From Bradyrhizobium sp. ORS 285 (lineage in GTDB: Bacteria; Pseudomonadota; Alphaproteobacteria; Rhizobiales; Xanthobacteraceae): 64,000 bases of DNA. A model generated the notes under the pieces. That model ran no database searches. It had not been told where the DNA came from and saw nothing but the letters and a program-made list of their open reading frames with translations. The stretch is from the NCBI RefSeq assembly GCF_900176205.1, contig NZ_LT859959.1:6747001-6811000 (forward strand). Direction: 5' to 3'. A program made the position numbers and the translations under genes. Positions 35,083 to 43,031 of this stretch are shown in pieces; the first letter of the stretch is position 1, and each line of letters opens with the position of its first letter.

Positions 35083-36051
35083 ATGACCCTGCCCCGCCTG
35101 CTGCAACGAACCGCCCTCGCCGCCACCGCGCTCACCGCGCTGGCCAGCGCCGCCCTTGCCGACGCCACCGAGGCGCCCGGTCAGTTTCCGGCGACCTTCC
35201 GCACCCAGGAGATCCCGACCAACGGCACCACCATCCACGTCCGCGTCGGCGGCACTGGGCCGGCCGTGGTGCTGCTGCACGGCTATGGCGACACCGGCGA
35301 CATGTGGGTGCCGCTCGCCATCAAGCTGGCAGCGAACCACACTGTGATCGTGCCCGATCTGCGCGGGCTCGGCCTGTCCGCCCGCGCCGACAAGGGGTTT
35401 GAGAAGGCCAACCAGGCCGAGGACATCACCGGCGTGATGGACGCGTTGGGCGCCCGCACCGCCGACGTCGTCGCGCACGACATCGGCAACATGGTCGCCT
35501 ATGCACTGGCCGCGCGGCACTCCGACCGCATCACCAAGCTGGTGCTGATGGATGCGCCGGTGCCCGGCATCGGCCCGTGGGACGAGATCCTCAAGAGCCC
35601 GCTGCTCTGGCACTTCCGCTTCGGCGGCCCCGACATGGAGCGCCTGGTCGAAGGCCGCGAGCGCATCTATCTCGACCGCTTCTGGAACGAGTTCTCGGCC
35701 AAGCCTGCGAATTTCCCGGAGGCCGCGCGCGTCCACTACGCGCAACTCTATGCCGGTCCGGGGCGGATGCACGCCGGCTTCAGCCAGTTCGCCGCCTTCG
35801 ATCAGGACACGATCGACAACCGCGCGTGGCTCGCCGCGCACGGCAAGCTGACCATGCCGGTGCTGGCAATCGGCGGCTCCGCGTCGTTCGGCCCGACCAT
35901 GGCCGTGGTGGCACGCGCCGGCGCCGACAACGTGCAGCAGCAGGTCATCGAAGGCTCCGGCCACTGGCTGATGGAGGAGCAGCCGGCTGCGACAGTCGCC
36001 GCGATCGACGCCTTCCTCAATGGGCAGCCGGCCCCCAAAGCGGCTCCCTAG
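35083..36051 (+). CDS. Secreted alpha/beta hydrolase with Asp nucleophile (epoxide-hydrolase-like)
   Basis: A 322-residue protein with a signal peptide (LLQRTALAATALTALASAAL, cleaved near ADA). The oxyanion motif is LLHGYGDTGDMW. The nucleophile elbow reads VVAHDIGNMVAYA, with Asp in place of Ser, as in epoxide hydrolases and haloalkane/haloacetate dehalogenases. The likely catalytic His is in EGSGHWLMEEQP. The start at 35083 follows CCCGGAGGAGACTGCC. It is divergent from a LysR regulator that probably controls it. Periplasmic hydrolysis of an epoxide or haloacid is inferred; plain esterase activity is unlikely without the Ser. Confidence 0.9.
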   Translation: MTLPRLLQRTALAATALTALASAALADATEAPGQFPATFRTQEIPTNGTTIHVRVGGTGPAVVLLHGYGDTGDMWVPLAIKLAANHTVIVPDLRGLGLSARADKGFEKANQAEDITGVMDALGARTADVVAHDIGNMVAYALAARHSDRITKLVLMDAPVPGIGPWDEILKSPLLWHFRFGGPDMERLVEGRERIYLDRFWNEFSAKPANFPEAARVHYAQLYAGPGRMHAGFSQFAAFDQDTIDNRAWLAAHGKLTMPVLAIGGSASFGPTMAVVARAGADNVQQQVIEGSGHWLMEEQPAATVAAIDAFLNGQPAPKAAP

Positions 36052-36600
36052 AGGATGATGCGATGAAGCTGCCGCGAATTCAATCTCACCCTCCCCTGGA
36101 GGGGGAGGGTCGATCGCGCGCGAAGCGGGCGAGCGGGGTGGGGTGATCCCTCAGCGGGCGCCGGTGCGAGTGGAGAAATCACCCAACCCCGGCTCACACG
36201 CGCTTCGCGCCTATGAGCCGACCCTCCCCCTCCAGGGCAGGGCTATCGCATATGGCGATCGCAGTTTAGCGCTCGTCTCTCTCCGCGTCGTCATGGCCGG
36301 GCTTGTCCCGGCCATCCACGTCGTCCGGCAAGCTGAGAGCCACGTGGATGCCCGGGACAAGCCCGGGCATGACGGAGTAACTAACCGGCAGAATTGTCCG
36401 TCGGGAGAGCCTAGAATTTCCATCTGCGATAGCCCTGCCCTCCAGGGGAGGGTGACAGCGGGCTGACCTCGAAGCTGCGCACAGAGAATCCGAGCCGTGC
36501 GTGATGCCGCCATGATCCGATTCCGTGGAAGGCACATCATGCTCTAAGGTGGCACCCCAAGCCGCGAGCGCGTCAGGAAGAGCACGGAGGGCGCGAGCTC
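36052..36600. repeat. Repeat-filled intergenic region (REP-like elements)
   Basis: No gene is seen. 36089-36246 holds two opposed modules (CACCCTCCCCTGGAGGGGGA and the reverse CCGACCCTCCCCCTCCAGGG) around a GCGCGAAGCGGGCGAG/CGCGCTTCGCGCC stem; a third copy of the CCCTCCAGGGGAGGG core is at 36437-36454. In between, 36289-36320 and 36341-36375 are opposed copies of the element CATGGCCGGGCTTGTCCCGG / CCCGGGACAAGCCCGGGCAT with CCACGT/ACGTGG ends. These are typical bradyrhizobial intergenic palindromes and probably act as terminators between convergent genes. Confidence 0.85.
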
Positions 36601-37557
36601 CTACGGCACCTGCTTGACCCGGCCTGATCCCGACACGTGCGAGCTGAGCCGCGCCACGGCGCCGTGCAGCCGCACGACTCCACTGCCCGAAACGGAAACA
36701 TCCGCGTCCTGCCGCGGCGCGAGGTCGACGTCGCCGCTGCCACGAATCGTCGCGCTGGCGCGTTCGACGACCAGCCTGCCGAGATCGGCGCGGCCGGACC
36801 CGGAGGCTTCCAGGGACACCTGCTGCGCCGTGCCACCGGCGCTCACGCCGCCACTGCCGCGCAGCGTAATCCGCAGCGAGTCCTGGCTGCTCTCGGGGAG
36901 CTTCACATTGCCGCTGCCATGGACGTTGGCCAGGGTGGTCCGGGTCACGAGGCGACCGAGATCGACGCCGCCGGAGCCGGCCGCCTCGACCATCATGACG
37001 CGGACCTCGCCGCTCGCACTGATCGCGCCGCTGCCATTCGCCGTGATGCGGAGGGCATCCTGGCGCAGATCGGAGAGTTCGAGACGGGCCGACCCTTGGA
37101 CGGTCCAGGCCGCAACCGAAGGCCCGGAGATTTGCACGACGAGATCATCCGCCTGGAGACAGTCGACCTGCCTGCCCCATTCAGGCGTATCCCATTCCAG
37201 GCTGCCGTCGCGCAGGCGGACATGGCCGACCAGATCCGCGCGACCGGTGACGCTGGCCCGCGGCGACGGGCCGGGCTGATAGTGCACCTGGGCCGGAATT
37301 CTGATCTTGATGGCGTCGCCGCCGGACCATGCGAGTTCGACCGTGCGACGGTCGCGCGTTTCAACCCCGCTCACCCCTGGCATCCCTCCGCAGCCGGGCG
37401 ACGCCGCGGCCCAGGTTCTGCCCACCCAAGGCCGCCCTGCCCAGGGCAGGTCGTCGCCGTCGATCCAGTCACCCGCAGATGCGAGGACCGTGATGATGGC
37501 GCAGGTTGCGGCGACGCTGAATGACGCCGCTGCGATACGTCCGAGCCGTCCGTTCAT
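36601..37557 (-). CDS. DUF2807 (GIN-domain) exported protein
   Basis: A 318-residue protein with an N-terminal signal/anchor (AAASFSVAATCAIITVLASA). The C-terminal 180 residues are a repeated beta-solenoid: recurring G-S-G motifs (ITANGSGAISASGEVR, EAAGSGGVDLGRLV, NVHGSGNVKLPE, TLRGSGGVSAGG, EASGSGRADLGRL, TIRGSGDVDLAP, SVSGSGVVRLHG) at about 22-residue spacing, as in DUF2807 'putative auto-transporter adhesin head GIN' domains. Start 37557 follows GTGGAGATGTGCC. It is the third gene of a padR-DUF1700-DUF2807 operon (13-bp gap). A role in envelope stress or adhesion is suggested for the family; here it is unproven. Confidence 0.9.
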   Translation of the reverse strand: MNGRLGRIAAASFSVAATCAIITVLASAGDWIDGDDLPWAGRPWVGRTWAAASPGCGGMPGVSGVETRDRRTVELAWSGGDAIKIRIPAQVHYQPGPSPRASVTGRADLVGHVRLRDGSLEWDTPEWGRQVDCLQADDLVVQISGPSVAAWTVQGSARLELSDLRQDALRITANGSGAISASGEVRVMMVEAAGSGGVDLGRLVTRTTLANVHGSGNVKLPESSQDSLRITLRGSGGVSAGGTAQQVSLEASGSGRADLGRLVVERASATIRGSGDVDLAPRQDADVSVSGSGVVRLHGAVARLSSHVSGSGRVKQVP

Positions 37558-37570
37558 GGCACATCTCCAC

Positions 37571-38143
37571 TCACACAGGTTCATGTTCCGGCCTGAGCAG
37601 CCGGTAGTGCAGCCTCGCGTAGTTGCCAAGCATCCTCACCGCGGAATTGAGCGCCAGCAGCAGCAACGCCCCGCAGCCGATGCTGCCGGCGATGAGACCG
37701 ACGCCGGCAATCGCCCGCAAAATCATGGCTGCGATCGACGCGAAGTGGCCGATCTTGAGGAGACTGAGCAGCAGGCCGATGCCGACGATCCCGAGCACGA
37801 AGACGACGAGCCCCACGGCCAGAGTCACGAGGATAACCGCCAGCAACAGCGGCAGCAGCAACAGGATGTCGACCGTGGCCAATCCGCCAAGCGCCAGCAG
37901 CACCGTGGCTGAGTTGCCGAGGCTGCGGTGATTTTCCCAATGCCGCAGCCCGGTCTCGGCGCGCAGCTCGCGCGCCAGTCGCCGGGGATCGCCGAGCGCC
38001 GCCGCCACGTCCGCCTCATCGCGCCCGGACGCAGCGGCTTCGTCGAAATAGGACATGTAGTCCGCGATGATCTCGTCGACGTCAGCAGCGGGCAATCCGG
38101 CAAGACCGGCCTTGAGCAGATCCAGGAAGCCGACGCGGTTCAT
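37571..38143 (-). CDS. DUF1700-family membrane protein
   Basis: A 190-residue protein with an N-terminal soluble helical region (FLDLLKAGLAGLPAADVDEI, ADYMSYFDEAA, AALGDPRRLARELRAE), typical of DUF1700/HAAS domains, followed by several membrane helices from about residue 75 to 175. Its ATG overlaps the padR stop codon as TGATG, so translation is coupled. The HAAS-padR-DUF2807 arrangement is common in many bacteria and suggests that PadR, the membrane protein and the exported GIN protein act together. Function otherwise unknown. Confidence 0.9.
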   Translation of the reverse strand: MNRVGFLDLLKAGLAGLPAADVDEIIADYMSYFDEAAASGRDEADVAAALGDPRRLARELRAETGLRHWENHRSLGNSATVLLALGGLATVDILLLLPLLLAVILVTLAVGLVVFVLGIVGIGLLLSLLKIGHFASIAAMILRAIAGVGLIAGSIGCGALLLLALNSAVRMLGNYARLHYRLLRPEHEPV

Positions 38144-38466
38144 CAACGTTCTCCCAGCAAGCTATCGACGGCATTCGTGAACGCCCGCCATTCGCGCTTC
38201 TGCGCGGCAAAGGCGGAGCGGCCGGCCGCTGTCAGCCGATAATATTTGCGCGGCGGTCCGCTGTTGGATTCGGCCAGCCGCGTCTCCACCAGTCTGTCGT
38301 CCTGCATGCGCCGCATCAGCGGATAGATCGTACCCTCGCCCATGCCGACGCCCGTCGAAAGCTCACTGGCGATCTCGTAGGCATAACTCTCGCCGCGCGC
38401 GAGCAGCGCCAGCACGCACAATTCGAGCGCCCCCTTCTTGAGCTGCACCTGCATCTGGTCCGTCAT
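38143..38466 (-). CDS. PadR-family transcriptional regulator
   Basis: A 107-residue winged-helix repressor of the PadR-s1 subfamily (LKKGALELCVLALLARGESY, GVGMGEGTIYPLMRRMQDDR, PPRKYYRLTAAGR), ending in the usual C-terminal helix. The start at 38466 is taken because family proteins begin just before the QLKKG segment; no clear ribosome site is seen, so the mRNA may have a very short leader. It heads the operon with DUF1700 and DUF2807 and probably represses its own promoter through the palindrome at 38488-38506. Confidence 0.93.
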   Translation of the reverse strand: MTDQMQVQLKKGALELCVLALLARGESYAYEIASELSTGVGMGEGTIYPLMRRMQDDRLVETRLAESNSGPPRKYYRLTAAGRSAFAAQKREWRAFTNAVDSLLGER

Positions 38467-38487
38467 GAGAGAGAAGGTATCAGAAGC

Positions 38488-38506
38488 TATCTTGTGATGC
38501 AAGGTA
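38488..38506. promoter_or_regulatory. Candidate PadR operator
   Basis: TATCTTG-TGATG-CAAGGTA is a near-perfect 7-bp inverted repeat with a 5-base spacer (one mismatch), 21 bases upstream of the padR start. Size and AT/GC pattern are like known PadR operators. Inference from position and symmetry. Confidence 0.6.
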
Positions 38507-38616
38507 CATGTTTTGAACAGGTAGACGTTACTGAAGAATACAACCCGAGGGCTAGCAGGCTCTTGCCTCGGCGGCTTGCGCGTTTCGTCCGACTACCCTT
38601 GAGAGACGTCATTGAC

Positions 38617-38630
38617 GCTTTACGTAAAGC
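38617..38630. promoter_or_regulatory. Palindromic operator upstream of higBA
   Basis: GCTTTACGTAAAGC is a perfect 14-bp palindrome 25 bases before the higB start, directly preceding a CATAAT box that may be the -10 element. HigA-type antitoxins bind such palindromes to repress their own operon; here this would be the HigA encoded downstream. Its retention suggests HigA is still active as a repressor. Confidence 0.65.
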
Positions 38631-38655
38631 ATAATTTGAGCTATGGGACGGGATC

Positions 38656-38940
38656 ATGATCGTCGGCTACCGTGACAGGAAGACCGAGCGTTTCGCCAAC
38701 GGCGAGGCCGTGAGGGAATTCTCCGGTTTCGCCCGGTAGGCCGAGATACGGCTCGACCGGCTGGAAGCGGCGAAGAGCCTAAGTGATCTCGGCGCGCTTC
38801 CAGGAAATCGGCTGGAAGCGCTCAAGGGCGATCGGCGCGGCCAATATAGCATCCGCATCAACGATCAGTGGCGGATCTGTTTCGAATGGCCGCCCGGCTC
38901 GCCGGGTCCCGTCAACGTCGAGATCGTCGACTATCATTAG
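38656..38940 (+). pseudogene. higB: HigB/RelE-type toxin gene broken by an in-frame amber codon
   Basis: Reading from ATG 38656 gives MIVGYRDRKTERFANGEAV and so on to FAR, then TAG at 38737-38739, then AEIRLDRLEAAKSLSDLGAL, GDRRGQYSIRINDQWRICFE and VNVEIVDYH with a stop at 38938. This is a full-length HigB (about 94 residues) in one frame, with TAG where the family usually has Gln (CAG). The rest of the frame, including the SIRINDQWRICF core, looks undamaged, so the mutation may be recent. Unless amber is suppressed or restarted, no active mRNA interferase is made. The antitoxin follows 9 bp later. A sequencing error is the alternative. Confidence 0.85.
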
Positions 38941-38949
38941 GAGGCCATC

Positions 38950-39237
38950 ATGGCACGCAGTCCTATTCATCCCGGTGTTCACCTTGCCGAAGAGCTGGGC
39001 GAACTCGGCATGTCAGCCGCAGAGCTGTCGCGTCAGCTCGATGTGCCCGTCAACCGGATCACCGCGATCATCAACGGCCAGCGCGGCATCACGGCCGACA
39101 CGGCCCTGCGCCTCGGCCACTGGTTCGGCAGCAGCCCGGAATTCTGGCTCAACCTGCAGAAGATCTACGAACTGCGGCTGGCGCAGCAGGAGGTGGGCGA
39201 AGCCGTGAAGAGGCTGCCGACGCGCGCAGCCAGTTAA
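38950..39237 (+). CDS. higA: HigA-family antitoxin, XRE-type
   Basis: A 95-residue antitoxin with one HTH_3 domain: PIHPGVHLAEELGELGMSAA and ELSRQLDVPVNRITAIINGQ, then the HigA hallmark GITADTALRLGHWFGSSPEF. Ribosome site TTAGGAGGCCATC is strong. It normally neutralises HigB by binding it and represses the operon at a palindrome such as that at 38617-38630. The toxin frame just upstream carries a nonsense codon, so HigA is probably now an orphan repressor or protects against a HigB from elsewhere. Confidence 0.94.
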   Translation: MARSPIHPGVHLAEELGELGMSAAELSRQLDVPVNRITAIINGQRGITADTALRLGHWFGSSPEFWLNLQKIYELRLAQQEVGEAVKRLPTRAAS

Positions 39238-40177
39238 TCTGGACTTTCGTCCGGCCTTGCCGGTCCTGGAGAACAGGCCCGACCAATTCAAGCAAGGCAT
39301 CCATCGGGTCGTACACGTCGCCCTAAAGCCCGGTAGAATTTCCGAGTCGTCCTCGCTCCGTTTTCCATTTCTTTTTCTCAGAAATCATGCTATCCCTTGA
39401 GTCGTTCCGTGCTCGTCATGAGGGGCGCTTCGCGATCGTCACGAACGTGGGGTGCGGGATGCGGTGGGCGCGTCGGGTTGCAGCGGGTTTGGCTCGCGGA
39501 CGAACGATCTGGCGCGCACGGTCAAGCCGTGTGGTCCTGGCATCCCGGTGCTGATGCCAAGTCCGTGACGACGATGTTGCGGATGACGGGGGCAAGAACG
39601 CCGGTCCCCGGGGAGAGCTCGGAGCAGCCGTCAAAACCATCGCGCAGGGAGGGCCGGGTGTATTCGGCCAGACCTGTGGTGACTGCCGCCTGCTTTTTTT
39701 TCTGCAGGCGGGCCACGGGCGCGGCCAGCGCCCGGCCTTCCCTGCGCCCTCTGTTTTGAAGAGGGCGATTGATCAGCAAGACTCGGACGCGTCATGCGCC
39801 GCGAGGGCGAGAAGGTGTGTCGCGATGGGCCGTCGGTCAAATGAGTTGAGCTTCTGGCGCCGGCATTGCTGTGATCGCCCGGCCTGAGCCCACGGGGATT
39901 GGAGCCCCTCACCCTGAGAGAATGAGAAAGAATTCGAATTTTGCAGTTTTCGGACGAGCTAAGTCGTTGATTTGACTCATGTCGAAAATTGCCGAGATCG
40001 AAAGATTCACACCCCCTGAGGAGCACGCCGCAGGCGGGCGTCTCGAAGGGCGAGGCCCGCGCTGTGGCCTCATGGTTCGAGACGGCGCTACGCGCCTCCT
40101 CACCATGAGGGTCAACAATCTCGCCCTGGAGACCGGCTTTGGATCAAACAGGCTTGTATCAACAGGCGATCAGCCCG
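39238..40177. repeat. Intergenic region with two repeat elements
   Basis: About 940 bp with no supported gene. 39415-39775 is one copy of a ~360-bp element present in inverted orientation at 52085-52455 (shared: CCATCGCGCAGGGA.GGCCGGG, GCGCAGGGAAG.CCGG, GTGTGGTCCTGGCATC.C). It includes a CTGCC...GCAGG hairpin with a T8 run (39692-39699). 40013-40112 is copy 3 of the GAGGAGC/CCTCATGGTTCGAGAC repeat. Open frames across both are accidental, since the same sequence recurs non-coding elsewhere. Confidence 0.8.
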
Positions 40178-40852
40178 TTACTTCCCCGTCGGCACGTCCT
40201 GCCGCCACGCGCTGCCCGCGATCTTCGCCGCGGCGATCACGGCCTGCGTGCGGCTTTCGACGCCGAGCTTTTGCAGGATGGCCGAGACATGCGCCTTGAT
40301 GGTCGCCTCGGAGACGCCGAGCTCGTAGGCGATCTGCTTGTTGAGCAGTCCCTGCGACAGCATCATCAGCACGCGCACCTGCTGCGGCGTCAGCGTCACC
40401 AGTCGGTCGCGCAGTTTTGTCATCTCCGGATCGGCGCCGGCCGCGAGGTCGGTGTCCGGGGGCAACCAGACGTCGCCGTCCATCACCTTCTTGATGGCGT
40501 CGCGCAGCGTGTCGACGCCGAACCGCTTCGGAATGAAGCCGGAGGCGCCGAAATCGAGCGAGCGACGGATCGTGGCGCCATCGTCGCTGGCCGACACGAT
40601 CACCACCGGAATCGCCGGATATTGCGCGCGCAAATAGATGAGGCCGGAGAAGCCGGAGATGCCGGGCATCGTCAGGTCGAGCAGCACGAGGTCGACTTCG
40701 GAGTTCTTTTCAAGGAGCGCGGTCAGGTCCTCGAACGAGCCGGCCTCGTCGACCACGGCTTCGCTGAGCACACTTGCGACCGCCTGCCGCAGCGCGTTGC
40801 GGAACAGCGGATGGTCATCGGCAATGACGAGATGGGTACTGGCAGCCGCCAT
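40178..40852 (-). CDS. NarL/LuxR-type response regulator
   Basis: A 224-residue regulator: receiver domain (about residues 6-122; acidic pocket VIADDHPLFR, phospho-acceptor Asp in LVLLDLTMPG, Lys in GFIPK) and a C-terminal LuxR helix-turn-helix (LTPQQVRVLMMLSQGLLNKQ, IAYELGVSEATIKAHVSAIL). No kinase gene is adjacent; two hybrid kinases elsewhere in the window lack partners, but linkage is speculative. I start at ATG 40852, preceded by AGGATTC. The frame stays open upstream through a 15-bp tandem repeat, encoding a (VKSGL)n-like tail if translated. The target regulon is unknown. Confidence 0.93.
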   Translation of the reverse strand: MAAASTHLVIADDHPLFRNALRQAVASVLSEAVVDEAGSFEDLTALLEKNSEVDLVLLDLTMPGISGFSGLIYLRAQYPAIPVVIVSASDDGATIRRSLDFGASGFIPKRFGVDTLRDAIKKVMDGDVWLPPDTDLAAGADPEMTKLRDRLVTLTPQQVRVLMMLSQGLLNKQIAYELGVSEATIKAHVSAILQKLGVESRTQAVIAAAKIAGSAWRQDVPTGK

Positions 40853-40853
40853 G

Positions 40854-40913
40854 AATCCTGACTTAACCAATCCTGACTTGAGCAATCCTGACTTGACCAA
40901 TCCTGACGTGACC
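40854..40913 (-). repeat. 15-bp tandem repeat upstream of the response regulator start
   Basis: Four units of AATCCTGACTTGACC (plus strand; 40854-40868, 40869-40883, 40884-40898, 40899-40913) with one to three differences each. On the coding strand each unit carries GTCAGGATT, and the unit nearest the ATG provides the AGGA ribosome site. The period of 15 keeps the reading frame. It looks like a slippage-prone tract that repeats a Shine-Dalgarno-like core four times. Confidence 0.9.
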
Positions 40914-41258
40914 TTGCGTCGGCGACGGCATGCTGCATCTGCACGCGCGCCGATTTTGGCGGAAATACTCGCCCGGCCACCGGTTGCTTGCAAGCATGCA
41001 ATTCCACTTGGAGGGAAGGCGGTTAATCCGCGCCTTGTGCGACGCAGCATACTTAGCGCGGCGCCCGATCAGCGAACTTGATCCGCCGCAATGTCCCCAC
41101 CTTTCCCGCCCGCCTCGGCGGCCAGGGCCGAAAGTCGTATTGGGCCGCGTTTCACTGCAATGTTACTTAGGCGCCAAGGCCTCCGCGATGACAGCCGTCC
41201 AAGTCCGGCATGCGGAGACGAAGCCATCATCACAAACGATCTTGGGGAGCGAATGCCA

Positions 41259-42923
41259 ATGTCAACAATGGTCGCCACACCAGCGCGAGCGGGAGGCATG
41301 ACGAAGGACGAACGCTTCGTCATTCTGGCCTCTTCTCTCGGTACCGTCTTCGAGTGGTACGACTTCTACCTGTACGGGTCCCTGGCCTCGATCATCGGCG
41401 CGCAGTTCTTCTCCGCCTATCCGCCGGCCACCCGCGACATCTTCGCGCTGCTCGCCTTCGCCGCCGGCTTCCTGGTCCGCCCGTTCGGCGCGATCGTGTT
41501 CGGGCGCATCGGCGACATCGTCGGCCGCAAATACACCTTCCTGGTCACGATCCTGATCATGGGTCTGTCGACCTTCATCGTCGGCCTGCTGCCGAACGCC
41601 GAGACGATCGGCTTCGCTGCGCCTGTCATCCTCATCTCCCTGCGCCTGCTGCAAGGCCTCGCGCTCGGCGGCGAGTATGGCGGTGCCGCGACCTACGTTG
41701 CCGAGCACGCGCCGAACGGCAAACGCGGCTACTACACCTCTTTCATCCAGACCACTGCGACGCTCGGCCTGTTCCTGTCGCTGCTGGTGATCCTGTTCAC
41801 CCGCACGATCATCGGCGAGGCCGATTTCGCGAAGTGGGGCTGGCGCGTTCCGTTCCTGGTGTCGGTGCTGCTGCTCGGCATTTCGCTCTGGATCCGCCTG
41901 CGCCTCAACGAGTCGCCGGTGTTCCAGAAGATGAAGGAAGAGGGCAAGAGCTCGAAGGCGCCGCTGACGGAAGCCTTCGCCAATTGGGGCAACGCCAAGA
42001 TCGTGCTGCTGGCGCTGATCGGCGCCACCATGGGCCAGGGCGTGGTCTGGTACACCGGCCAGTTCTACGCGCTGTTTTTCCTGCAATCGATCCTGAAGGT
42101 CGACGGCTACACCGCCAACCTGCTGATCGCCTGGTCGCTGCTGCTCGGCACCGGCTTCTTCGTGTTCTTCGGCATCCTCTCCGACAAGATCGGCCGCAAG
42201 CCGATCATCATGGGCGGCTGCCTGATCGCGGCGCTCACCTTCTTCCCGATCTTCAAGATGATCACCACCAACGCCAACCCGGCGCTGGAGAAGGCGATCG
42301 AGGCGACGAAGGTGGAAGTGGTGGCCGATCCTGCCGGCTGCGGCTCGCTGTTCAACCCGGTCGGCACTCGCGTCTTCACCGAGCCCTGCGACACCGCGCG
42401 TGACTTCCTGGCCAAGTCCTCGGTGCGTTACACGACGGTGCCCGGTCCGGCCGGTTCCGGCGTGAAGGTCACCTTCAACGGCAAGGACGCGCCCTACACC
42501 GATGCCAAGACCGGCAACCCGGCCTTGACCGCGGCGATCGGCGCGGCCGGCTATCCGAAGGCGGGCGACGCCTCGATCGTGAAGATGTCGAACCCGTTCG
42601 ACATCTTCCGTCCGCAGGTCGCCGCCATCATCGGCCTGCTGTTCATCCTGGTGATCTTCGTGACCATGGTCTACGGCCCGATCGCCGCGATGCTGGTCGA
42701 ACTGTTCCCGACCAAGATCCGCTACACCTCGATGTCGCTGCCCTATCACATCGGCAACGGCTGGTTCGGCGGCCTGCTGCCGGCGACCGCCTTCGCGATC
42801 GTGGCTTCGACCGGCGATATCTACGCCGGCCTCTGGTACCCGATCGGATTCGCGGTGATCACCGCAGTGGTGGGCTTCCTGTTCCTGCCGGAGACGAAGG
42901 ACGTCAGCATCCAGGACCATTGA
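41259..42923 (+). CDS. MFS transporter, metabolite:H+ symporter (MHS) family
   Basis: A 554-residue permease of the ShiA/ProP/KgtP group: SSLGTVFEWYDFYLYGSLAS at helix 1, the GRIGDIVGRKYTF loop between helices 2 and 3, RLLQGLALGGEYGGAATYVAE at helix 4-5 and the second-half loop LSDKIGRKP. Between the later helices there is an inserted hydrophilic stretch of about 110 residues (near 345-455) with two Cys (AGCGSLF, TEPCDTA), likely periplasmic and not found in ProP. The start at 41259 has GGGGAG nine bases upstream; ATG 41253 is also possible. Likely substrate is an organic acid or zwitterion. It ends at a strong hairpin. Confidence 0.94.
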   Translation: MSTMVATPARAGGMTKDERFVILASSLGTVFEWYDFYLYGSLASIIGAQFFSAYPPATRDIFALLAFAAGFLVRPFGAIVFGRIGDIVGRKYTFLVTILIMGLSTFIVGLLPNAETIGFAAPVILISLRLLQGLALGGEYGGAATYVAEHAPNGKRGYYTSFIQTTATLGLFLSLLVILFTRTIIGEADFAKWGWRVPFLVSVLLLGISLWIRLRLNESPVFQKMKEEGKSSKAPLTEAFANWGNAKIVLLALIGATMGQGVVWYTGQFYALFFLQSILKVDGYTANLLIAWSLLLGTGFFVFFGILSDKIGRKPIIMGGCLIAALTFFPIFKMITTNANPALEKAIEATKVEVVADPAGCGSLFNPVGTRVFTEPCDTARDFLAKSSVRYTTVPGPAGSGVKVTFNGKDAPYTDAKTGNPALTAAIGAAGYPKAGDASIVKMSNPFDIFRPQVAAIIGLLFILVIFVTMVYGPIAAMLVELFPTKIRYTSMSLPYHIGNGWFGGLLPATAFAIVASTGDIYAGLWYPIGFAVITAVVGFLFLPETKDVSIQDH

Positions 42924-42969
42924 TCGCGAGACGAGCGGCACTGCCGCTCGCCTCATTCTCTCTCGAACG

Positions 42970-42997
42970 AACGGCCGCGGATCGCTCCGCGGCCGTT
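42970..42997. terminator. Strong hairpin between convergent genes
   Basis: AACGGCCGCGGA-TCGC-TCCGCGGCCGTT is a perfect 12-bp stem with a 4-base loop between the convergent transporter and YjbQ-type genes. A weaker GAGCGGCACTGCCGCTC hairpin lies just before it (near 42934). Confidence 0.82.
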
Positions 42998-43031
42998 CCG
43001 CATTTCAGCCCTGGGGTTTTGTCTTTTGACG

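Noticed and set aside
39522..40026. Overlapping open frames near 39.5-40.0 kb
   Set aside because: They lie in repeat elements that recur non-coding near 52 kb and elsewhere in the window.
40854..40913. Tandem repeats considered as a CRISPR array
   Set aside because: Units are 15 bp and directly adjacent with no spacers, and no cas gene is present.
41262..42956. 564-residue open frame on the minus strand
   Set aside because: Antisense to the MHS transporter; low-complexity Asp/Arg/Gln sequence and no domain.
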